The translations under genes were made by a program, and so were the position numbers. A DNA stretch of 64,000 nt from DATGLW01 sp035293965 (GTDB lineage: Bacteria > Actinomycetota > Acidimicrobiia > Acidimicrobiales > RAAP-2): positions 1 through 64,000 of the forward strand of contig DATGLW010000111.1 of assembly GCA_035293965.1 (NCBI GenBank), written 5' to 3'. Shown here piece by piece: positions 58,302 to 64,000 of this stretch. The number at the start of each line of letters is the position of its first letter. The first letter of the stretch is position 1. The notes under the pieces were generated by a model. That model searched no databases. It was not told the origin of the DNA and saw only the letters and a list, made by a program, of their open reading frames with translations.

Positions 58302-58967
58302 CTAGAGGCTCTCCACCTCGCACCCCTGGGTGCCGGCGAGCCCGGCAGCTTCCGTGGCCCGCCGGACGATGTCCTCGGTGATGCGGGGATCTCCCTGTGC
58401 CGGCGCGCCGTCGTCGGGCCACGTCTCGACGATGGCGGTCGCCCAACGCGCCCACTCGCCGACCAGGGCATAGAAGTCCGTGAGAAACCTCGCGGTGAGG
58501 TCGAGCTGCGGCCCTCGTTCGGGGAATGGCCCCCGCCCTTCGAGGTACTGGCGCCCGATGGCTGCGCTCTCGGCGCTGCGTGCACGGGCCCACTCCCCCG
58601 CCGCGGCCAGCGTCGCCAGGACGTCGTCGCGAGTGCCGTGCTCGGAGAAGAACACCTTGAGGAGCTGCTCGGACTCGAGCACCGGGCCTGCCCCGGGCTC
58701 GGCCAGCCAAGCGGCAAGGGCTGCCCGGCCCTGGTGCGTGATCGCGTACACGGTCCGGCGCCGCCGGCCGAATCGCTCCTCGCTGGCCTCGGCGAGGCCG
58801 TGGGCGACCAGCTTCTTCGGCTCCTCGTAGAGCTTGCTCACTGCTCGGGGCCAGATCCGGCCCAGGGAACGGTCCATCTGCCGGGTGAGCTCGTAGGTGC
58901 GCCATGGCTTGATGGCGAGCAGGCCGAGCACAGCGTAGGAAGTTGTGGTGAGCGAACCCCTTGACAT
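58302..58967 (-). CDS. PadR-family transcriptional regulator
   Basis: A 221-residue protein. The winged helix has SYAVLGLLAIKPWRTYELTR, QMDRSLGRIWPRAVSKLYEE and KKLVAHGLAEASEERFGRRR, with TVYAITHQGRAALAAWL as the wing. A C-terminal helical domain (about 95-200) mediates dimers. ATG at 58967 follows AGGGAGG. It is head-to-head with a methyltransferase whose -35 box overlaps this start codon, so it likely represses that gene and itself. Confidence 0.92.
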   Translation of the reverse strand: MSRGSLTTTSYAVLGLLAIKPWRTYELTRQMDRSLGRIWPRAVSKLYEEPKKLVAHGLAEASEERFGRRRRTVYAITHQGRAALAAWLAEPGAGPVLESEQLLKVFFSEHGTRDDVLATLAAAGEWARARSAESAAIGRQYLEGRGPFPERGPQLDLTARFLTDFYALVGEWARWATAIVETWPDDGAPAQGDPRITEDIVRRATEAAGLAGTQGCEVESL

Positions 58968-58990
58968 TTTCCTCCCTTTGGGAGTACATA
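58961..58990 (+). promoter_or_regulatory. Promoter of the methyltransferase with a palindrome in its spacer
   Basis: TTGACA (58961-58966) and TACATA (58985-58990) are 18 bases apart. The spacer holds CTCCC-TTT-GGGAG (58972-58984). The -35 box covers the PadR start codon on the other strand. A regulator bound here would block the methyltransferase; PadR is the obvious candidate. Confidence 0.6.
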
Positions 58991-59027
58991 CATCTACTAC
59001 CGAAGGGAGTCTACGGAGGGGTGCGGC

Positions 59028-59906
59028 ATGGCAGCGGCACGAGAGAGCACGCCAAGAGCGGCGGAGCCGCCCGTCGACCCGTCGAACGTCGAACAGGCTC
59101 GGGCCTGGGATGGCGACGAAGGAGCCTATTGGGCCGCGCACGCAGCGAGGTTCGATCAGGCCTTGGCCCCCTTCCACCAGCCCCTGCTCGACGCGGCGGG
59201 CATCTCGGCGACCCACGCTGTGCTCGACATCGGATGCGGCACGGGGCAGACGACGCGTGACGCGGCGCGGGCCGCCCACCGGGGCAACGCACTGGGAGTC
59301 GACCTGTCCGCGCCCATGGTGGACCTGGCCCGCCAGCTCGCCCGCGACGAGGGGGTGGCCAACGTCCGCTTCGAGCACGCCGACGCGCAGGTCCACCCCT
59401 TCGAGCCCGGCGGCTTCGACGTGGCCATCTCGCGCACCGGGTCGATGTTCTTCGGCGACCCTCCCCGGGCGTTCGCCAACATCGCCGGAGCGCTCTGTCA
59501 CGGCGGGCGTCTGGCCCTGCTGACCTGGCAGGCCATGACGAGCAACGAATGGATCCTGGAGCTGTCGACCGCGCTGGCTGCCGGCCGCGACCTGCCCTCC
59601 CCGCCACCAGGCGCACCGGGTCCCTTCTCGCTCGCTGAGCCCGCCCATGTGCAGGCCCTGCTCAGCGGTGCCGGGTTCGAGAACGTGCGCGCGGAGGGGC
59701 TCGAGGGTGCGATGTGCTTTGGCGCCGACGAGGCTGACGCGTTCACCTTCGTGGTCGGCCTGATGGGCTGGATGCTCGACGGCCTCGGCAAGGCCGACAG
59801 GGCGCACGCTCTTGATGCGCTCGCAGCGACGATCGCCGCCCACCGCGGGCCCTCGGGCGTGGCCTTCGGCGCCGCGACCTGGTTGGTCACCGCCCGCCGG
59901 GCGTGA
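59028..59906 (+). CDS. Class I SAM-dependent methyltransferase under PadR control
   Basis: A 292-residue protein; ATG at 59028 follows GGAGGGG. VEQARAWDGDEGAYWAAHAA, FHQPLLDAAGISATHAVLDI and GCGTGQTTRDAARAAHRGNA (motif I) are followed by LGVDLSAPMVDLARQLARDE. FDVAISRTGSMFFGDPPRAF, ALCHGGRLALLTWQAM and the C-terminal VAFGAATWLVTARRA match a widespread actinobacterial group of unknown substrate. Its only neighbour in regulation is the PadR gene. A ligand-induced methylation is a reasonable guess. Confidence 0.9.
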   Translation: MAAARESTPRAAEPPVDPSNVEQARAWDGDEGAYWAAHAARFDQALAPFHQPLLDAAGISATHAVLDIGCGTGQTTRDAARAAHRGNALGVDLSAPMVDLARQLARDEGVANVRFEHADAQVHPFEPGGFDVAISRTGSMFFGDPPRAFANIAGALCHGGRLALLTWQAMTSNEWILELSTALAAGRDLPSPPPGAPGPFSLAEPAHVQALLSGAGFENVRAEGLEGAMCFGADEADAFTFVVGLMGWMLDGLGKADRAHALDALAATIAAHRGPSGVAFGAATWLVTARRA

Positions 59907-60006
59907 CCCGGCCGCGCGGGTGGAACCTCCCCAGGCGGAGGCTGTTCGTGACCGCCAGCGGCGACGAGCATGCCATCGCCGCCCCGCGATCATCCGGTTG
60001 AGGTAA
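59887..60006 (-). pseudogene. Relic of the C-terminus of a heavy-metal (P1B) ATPase
   Basis: On the minus strand GYLNRMIAG is read in one frame, and AAMACSSPLAVTNSLRLGRF follows in another. Together they match the end of copper-type P1B ATPases (LNPMIAGAAMA, SSVxVVTNSLRLRRF) with one frameshift. Nothing upstream of this, to 60246, continues the homology, so only about 35 codons remain. The rest of the 340-base gap (59907-60246) holds no other gene. Confidence 0.6.
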
Positions 60007-60246
60007 CCCGCCGACGGGCTCCGCCCCCCGCACCTGGGGGTTTGGCGGCGCCGCCGGGCGGGTACCTGCCTGTTTCGAGGATGCGGTGGAGGCTCCACCG
60101 CTCGGGCGGGCCACCGACCGAGGCGGGAGCGGCGCCCACCAGTCTGGTGCCGCGTCATCGATTCGGTGACGAGCCAGCGGCAGCCGGCCCTTCCCGCCGG
60201 TGGCCGGCCGGTGCACACTGGGAGTGGCGACACGAGGAGGTGCTCG

Positions 60247-60993
60247 ATGGCATCCGTGCGACCCGAACCGACTCGCGGCTTCCCCGCAGGGCGGGCCCCG
60301 GAGGGTTCCGCCGGCGGGACCGCACCGGGGTTCCCCCGGGGACCAGCGGCGGCGACCAGCCCCGTGCGAAGCGTCGCCCTGAGCCTCCTCGGCCTGAGCG
60401 TCGTCGCCTTGGTGATCGGCGCCTGGGGCGGGATCGCGCCCTACGTGGGACCCGCCTTCGGCTACAGCGCAGACGGCTCGGGCTCCTGGCACTGGACCCT
60501 CTCGCACGCCTTGCTCGGGCTGGTGCCCGGCGCGGTCGCAGTGGCCGTCGCCATGGCGTTCGTGCCCCTCGCGGCGAGAGCCGGCAGGGGCCGGGGCCGC
60601 GTGCTGCTGTGGCTGTCGGGCCTCGCATGCCTCCTGTGCGGTGCGTGGTTCGTGGTGGGGCCGGCGGCCTGGCCGGTGCTCACCGACGCAAGCCGGTACT
60701 TCGTGCCGGCGGCGCCGCTGCAGGCCCTGGGCAACGTCGTCGGCTACTCGCTCGGGCCCGGGGTGGTCCTCGCCGCCTGCGGGGCGTTCGCGATGGGGTG
60801 GGCTGTCCGACATCGCCGCGACGCCGTTGCAGTCCAGCCCGTCGCGGCCGGCACCGGCGTCGGGCAGGCGGTCACGAGCGGCGAGCAGGCAGCGACGGCC
60901 GGGCACGTGACCGTCGGCCCCTCCGCCCGGCATGCCAGGAACCGGCGCTGGTTCGGTCGCCGCCGAGAAAAGCCTCAGATGCCGGCTTTCTGA
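60247..60993 (+). CDS. Four-helix membrane protein of unknown function
   Basis: A 248-residue protein; ATG at 60247 follows GAGGAGG, which favours it over an ATG 27 codons upstream. A Gly/Pro/Arg-rich head (1-40) precedes VALSLLGLSVVALVIGAWGG and three more membrane segments. The outer loop has PYVGPAFGYSADGSGSWHWT, and ASRYFVPAAPLQALGNVVGY lies before the last helix. The C-terminal 50 residues are hydrophilic and basic. I know similar proteins only as hypotheticals. Confidence 0.75.
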   Translation: MASVRPEPTRGFPAGRAPEGSAGGTAPGFPRGPAAATSPVRSVALSLLGLSVVALVIGAWGGIAPYVGPAFGYSADGSGSWHWTLSHALLGLVPGAVAVAVAMAFVPLAARAGRGRGRVLLWLSGLACLLCGAWFVVGPAAWPVLTDASRYFVPAAPLQALGNVVGYSLGPGVVLAACGAFAMGWAVRHRRDAVAVQPVAAGTGVGQAVTSGEQAATAGHVTVGPSARHARNRRWFGRRREKPQMPAF

Positions 60994-61071
60994 CCAGCTA
61001 CCCTCGACACGAGCCCGCCTCCCGTGGTGTCACGCTCAGTGGCGCCCAACGCGCCGGGTTCTCCGTCGGCG

Positions 61072-61404
61072 TCAGACCGGCCAGCGCACAGTCAGCCATT
61101 CCGTGCCCGGCTCGGTCGAGACGAGCACGTGTGGGGTCCCGGCGGGCAGCCACACCCAGTCACGTGCCACCAGGTGGAGCTCGCGCCCCTCGACGACGAG
61201 GACCGCTGCCCCGCGCAGGACGAGCGCCCATTCCGAGTGGTCCTGCTCGTAGGGCACCGGTGCGCCCAGCGAGCCGCTCTGGACGTGCTCGACGGCCACG
61301 CCGATTCCGCCCGCGGCACCCCGGGGGACCACGAGGTGCACCTGCTCGCCGGTCGCAGGGGCCTCAGCGGGATCGGTGAGGCGCCCCTGGGCTGGCCGGT
61401 CCAC
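61072..61404 (-). CDS. Small cupin protein
   Basis: A 110-residue single-domain cupin: YEQDHSEWALVLRGAAVLVV, EGRELHLVARDWVWLPAGTP and HVLVSTEPGTEWLTVRWP give the two cupin boxes, with His, Glu and a final His as possible metal ligands. The enzymatic role is unknown. GTG at 61404 has TACAGT (minus strand, 61412-61417) 7 bases upstream. It is divergent from the crotonase gene, 163 bases apart. Confidence 0.85.
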   Translation of the reverse strand: MDRPAQGRLTDPAEAPATGEQVHLVVPRGAAGGIGVAVEHVQSGSLGAPVPYEQDHSEWALVLRGAAVLVVEGRELHLVARDWVWLPAGTPHVLVSTEPGTEWLTVRWPV

Positions 61405-61567
61405 GCACCGGACTGTAGAGCGCAACGGTGCCGGCCGCTGGGGCGAAGGGCCGGGGTACTCTCGGATCGACTCCCCAGGACCGGATCGGCCCCGACCGCC
61501 ACGTGGGGGGCCGTGGCCGCCGGCTTCGAAGTTGGAGCGCGGTGGGCACCCGTGGCAGGGTGGGGGG

Positions 61568-62374
61568 ATGGACACCGGTCAGGGGACGGACATCGTCAGC
61601 GAGCGGAGGGGCAACGTGCTCGTCCTCCGCATCAATCGCCCCGAAGCGCGCAACGCCCTCAACCAGGCCGTCGTGGCTGGCATCGGCTCCGGGCTTGCCG
61701 AGGCGGAGGCCGACCCGTCGGTACGGGCGGTCGTGGTGACCGGCACCGGTGACCGGGCCTTCTGCGCCGGCATGGACCTGCGCGAGTTCGCCGCGGGGCG
61801 CCAGAAGCCAGACGATCCGGCCGTCGCCGAGCAGCGGCGGAAGGGCGCCGAGGGGTATCGCCGGTTCATCCGTGAGGGGGTGGACGTGCCCGTGGTGGCA
61901 GCCGCCAACGGGCCTGCGGTGGCCGGGGGCTTCGAGCTCCTGTTGGCCTGCGACCTGGCGGTGGCCGCCGAGCACGCGACGTTCGGCCTGCCCGAGGTGT
62001 GCCGGGGACTGTTCCCGGCCGGGGGCGGCGTGTTCTTGACCCGGCGCATCCCGAGCGCGGTAGCCCTGGAGCTCGGCCTCACCGGCGAGGTCGTCGACGC
62101 CCACCGCGCAGCGGCGCTCGGGCTCGTCAACCGTGTCGTGCCGGCCGACCGAGTGCTCGACGAGGCCGTCGCCCTGGCCGAGAGGATCGCCGCCAACGGA
62201 CCCCTTGGCGTGCAGGCGACCAAACGCCTCATGCTGGCCGCGCGCTCTGCCCCCGCAGATGAGGTGTGGCGCCTCCAAGAGGAGCTGCAGCCCAAGGTCT
62301 TCGGGAGCGAGGACGCCCGCGAAGGTGCCCTCGCCTTCACCGAACGGCGGGCGCCCGTGTGGAAGGGTCGCTGA
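61568..62374 (+). CDS. Enoyl-CoA hydratase/isomerase (crotonase family)
   Basis: A 268-residue protein with the crotonase core: VLVLRINRPEARNALNQAVV, GDRAFCAGMDLREFAAGRQK (oxyanion hole), ANGPAVAGGFELLLACDLAV and ATFGLPEVCRGLFPAGGG with a Glu. LGVQATKRLMLAARS is typical of the C-terminal helix. It hydrates or isomerises acyl-CoA. ATG at 61568 follows GGGTGGGGGG. The next genes (phosphotransferase, dehydrogenase) fit branched acyl-CoA breakdown. Confidence 0.92.
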   Translation: MDTGQGTDIVSERRGNVLVLRINRPEARNALNQAVVAGIGSGLAEAEADPSVRAVVVTGTGDRAFCAGMDLREFAAGRQKPDDPAVAEQRRKGAEGYRRFIREGVDVPVVAAANGPAVAGGFELLLACDLAVAAEHATFGLPEVCRGLFPAGGGVFLTRRIPSAVALELGLTGEVVDAHRAAALGLVNRVVPADRVLDEAVALAERIAANGPLGVQATKRLMLAARSAPADEVWRLQEELQPKVFGSEDAREGALAFTERRAPVWKGR

Positions 62375-62411
62375 ACGCGGTGGGCGCCGGTGTGGAAGGG
62401 TCGTTGAGCGC
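62349..62411. repeat. 30-bp duplication across the crotonase stop
   Basis: 62349-62378 (starting GGGCGCCCGTGTGGAAGGGT) recurs at 62382-62411 with three changes, 33 bases later. It covers the last codons (VWKGR) and stop, so a pseudo-end of the gene lies just after the true one. Confidence 0.75.
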
Positions 62412-62443
62412 TGCACAGAGCGCCTGAAGAGAGGGGAGGGGCC

Positions 62444-63502
62444 GTGGCGACGAGCACGGCAGGCGGCGGGCTCGACACGAGCGCCCTGGCCGCCTGGATG
62501 GACGCCCAGGGTCTGCCGGGAGCCGGCGAGGAGCTTGTGACGGCGTTCGTGTCGGGGGGCAGCCAGAACGAGATCTTCGAGATCCGCCGGGGGGAGCTGC
62601 ACTGCGCGCTGCGCAAGCCACCCGCGACCGCACCGGCAGCCCGCGACGAAGGCATCTTGCGCGAGTGGCGCATCATCGAGGCCCTCGACGGCACGGACGT
62701 GCCATCGACCGACGCCGTCGCCGTGTGCACGGACCCGTCCGTCCTCGGCCGGCCCTTCTACCTCATGGGGTTCGTCGACGGCTGGTCGCCCATGGGCAGC
62801 CGCACGTGGCCGGCGCCCTTCGACACCGACGCAGAGGCGCGCCGAGGGCTGGCATTCGAGCTGATCGAGGGCATCGTCCGCATGGCCGGGGTCGACTGGC
62901 GTGCGAGGGGGCTCACCGACCTCGGCCGCCCCGAGGGCTTCCACGACCGACAGGTGGAGCGGTGGACCCGGTTCCTCGAGCGGATCAAGGGCCGCGAGCT
63001 GCCCGGGCTCGAGGAGGCGACGCAGTGGCTCGCCACCCACCGGCCCCTCGACTTCGTGCCCGGCATCATGCACGGCGACTACCAGTTCGCCAACGTGATG
63101 TTCCGGCACGGCGCGCCGGCGCGCCTCGCCGCCATCGTCGACTGGGAGATGGGGACCGTCGGCGACCCGAAGCTCGACCTGGCCTGGGCGCTCCAGGGTT
63201 GGCCCGAGGACACCGGGCAGACAGGGCAGATCGGTTACGTCGACGTGTCGGGGATGCCGGGCCGGGCCGAGCTCCTCGACTACTTCGCCCGGGGTTCCGG
63301 GCGCCAGGTCGACGACTTCGACTACTACATGGTCCTTGCACGCTGGAAGCTCGCCATCGTGCTCGAGCAGGGATACCAGCGGGCAGGCGACGACGAGAAG
63401 CTGCAGGCCTTCGGCCCGATCGTCCTCGACCTCATGCGCCGCGCCGCCGAGCTGGCCGAGACGAGCAGCTACAAGGGCCCCAGGGTCGAGGCGACGCGGT
63501 GA
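62444..63502 (+). CDS. APH/ACAD10-like phosphotransferase
   Basis: A 352-residue protein; GTG at 62444 follows GAGAGGGGAGGGG. VSGGSQNEIFEIRRGELHCA is the nucleotide loop. VPGIMHGDYQFANVM is the HGDxxxxN catalytic loop, and AAIVDWEMGTVGDPKLDLAW has the DxD-like metal site. RPFYLMGFVDGW is typical of the group that sits with acyl-CoA dehydrogenases (ACAD10/11-like). ACAD10/11 kinase domains phosphorylate 4-hydroxyacyl-CoA. The placement beside a crotonase supports a role in hydroxy-acyl-CoA breakdown. Confidence 0.9.
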   Translation: MATSTAGGGLDTSALAAWMDAQGLPGAGEELVTAFVSGGSQNEIFEIRRGELHCALRKPPATAPAARDEGILREWRIIEALDGTDVPSTDAVAVCTDPSVLGRPFYLMGFVDGWSPMGSRTWPAPFDTDAEARRGLAFELIEGIVRMAGVDWRARGLTDLGRPEGFHDRQVERWTRFLERIKGRELPGLEEATQWLATHRPLDFVPGIMHGDYQFANVMFRHGAPARLAAIVDWEMGTVGDPKLDLAWALQGWPEDTGQTGQIGYVDVSGMPGRAELLDYFARGSGRQVDDFDYYMVLARWKLAIVLEQGYQRAGDDEKLQAFGPIVLDLMRRAAELAETSSYKGPRVEATR

Positions 63503-63512
63503 GGAACAGGCG

Positions 63513-64000
63513 GTGCCGGGTGGCGCCATGACCGAAGCACACTTGGTCCGGGTCGGCTTCGTGGGCGCCGGCCAGATGGGTGAGCCCATGGTTCGCCGCC
63601 TCCTCGGGGCGGGCTTCCCGGTCACGGTCTTCGCTCGCCGACCCGAGGTCAAGGCCCGCCTCGCCGCTGCCGGCGCCGCGCTCGCCGGCACGGTGGGCGG
63701 CGCCGCTGCCGGGGCGGACGTCCTCGTGCTCTGCCTGTTCGACGGGGCCCAGCTCCTCGAGGTGGCACTCGGCGACGAGGGGGCCGTGCGGAGCCTCGGC
63801 GCCGATGCGGTCGTCGTGAACCACACCACGCTCAGCCCGAGCGCGTTGCGGGCGCTCGTGAACGCTGCCGGCTCGGCACGCGTCGTCGACGCGCCCGTGA
63901 GCGGCTCTGCCACCGACATCGACGAGGGGCGGCTGCGGGTGCTCGTCGGGGCCGAGCCTGCGGCCTTCGCCCGAGCCGAGCCTGCGCTGCGCACCTACGG
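63513..64000 (+). CDS. 3-Hydroxyisobutyrate dehydrogenase-like protein, cut off by the window edge
   Basis: About 160 residues are present. VRVGFVGAGQMGEPMVRRLL is the NAD(P)-binding start, followed by FPVTVFARRPEVKARLAAAG, ADVLVLCLFDGAQLLEVALG, VVNHTTLSPSALRALV and VVDAPVSGSATDIDEGRLRV, the substrate-binding DAPVSG box. GTG at 63513 has AGGA 7 bases upstream; ATG at 63528 is the alternative. It belongs to the beta-hydroxyacid dehydrogenase family and follows the phosphotransferase by 10 bases, so it is probably in the same operon. Confidence 0.88.
   Translation, partial: MPGGAMTEAHLVRVGFVGAGQMGEPMVRRLLGAGFPVTVFARRPEVKARLAAAGAALAGTVGGAAAGADVLVLCLFDGAQLLEVALGDEGAVRSLGADAVVVNHTTLSPSALRALVNAAGSARVVDAPVSGSATDIDEGRLRVLVGAEPAAFARAEPALRTY

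Noticed and set aside
1..64000. Prophage, plasmid origin or rRNA genes
   Set aside because: No capsid, terminase, replication-initiator or rRNA signatures were recognised. The only mobile traces are the broken integrase and TA pair near tRNA-Val.

Overview
The window is very GC-rich DNA (well above 70% G+C by eye), densely packed with genes, with many GTG starts and many 4-base GTGA/ATGA overlaps between neighbours. It suggests a high-GC actinobacterium, most likely of the class Acidimicrobiia. The support is a MurT/GatD pair, DUF2510 and LLM-class (F420-type) flavoproteins, many CoA-dependent lipid enzymes, GYWLVAADGGIFAFG-type repeats on a secreted protein, and TANNNT boxes 6-9 bases before many start codons, which indicates leaderless mRNAs. 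No rRNA, CRISPR array or intact phage was seen. One tRNA gene (Val, CAC anticodon) is present.

Layout. 1-3 kb: a cut-off cyclase-family gene, a DUF2510 membrane protein and a family III CoA-transferase. 3-10.7 kb: an MFS exporter, two membrane glycosyltransferases (GT2 and GT39-like), a Pr6Pr-like membrane protein, and an aquaporin overlapping a small ParB-fold protein. 10.7-12.35 kb: a decayed tyrosine-integrase gene next to tRNA-Val, split by a HigBA-type toxin-antitoxin pair. 12.6-16.9 kb: two membrane proteins around a GAF/PAS/SpoIIE phosphatase. 16.8-23.8 kb: a TetR regulator, twin operator palindromes, and a four-gene, overlap-linked operon (acyl-CoA reductase fused to a HAD domain, zinc alcohol dehydrogenase, LarA-like protein, acyltransferase). 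This is the best candidate for an undescribed system, probably fatty alcohol or neutral lipid metabolism. 23.8-26 kb: gatD and murT for peptidoglycan amidation. 26.3-35.3 kb: a LysR regulator, the tldD/tldE pair, an AlkA-like glycosylase, an SMP-30 protein, an LLM oxidoreductase head-to-head with an M20 peptidase, and a dienelactone hydrolase. 35.5-39.7 kb: an overlapping minus-strand operon of CoA-transferase, amidohydrolase, DoxX and an HDAC-like deacetylase. 39.8-46.6 kb: a Thr/Pro-rich surface protein, a small ORF leading into a DUF35-thiolase fusion, a large V4R-GAF-GGDEF-EAL protein, and an Rpf-like secreted hydrolase. 46.6-51 kb: PrpE-like synthetase, FabH and an alpha-methylacyl-CoA racemase. 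51.1-56.1 kb: a cell-surface operon of a 1247-residue CnaB-repeat protein and a CAP-domain protein. 56.4-64 kb: two methyltransferases, an SDR with an unusual active site, a PadR regulator, a relic of a metal ATPase, a membrane protein, a cupin, a crotonase, an aminoglycoside-phosphotransferase-like protein and a cut-off 3-hydroxyisobutyrate-dehydrogenase-like gene.

Together the genes point to a lipid- and CoA-ester-oriented heterotroph (three family III CoA-transferases including one racemase, crotonase, thiolase, acyl-CoA synthetase, FabH, acyl-CoA reductase) with an elaborate cell surface. All functions are inferred from sequence patterns read by eye. No database search was possible.
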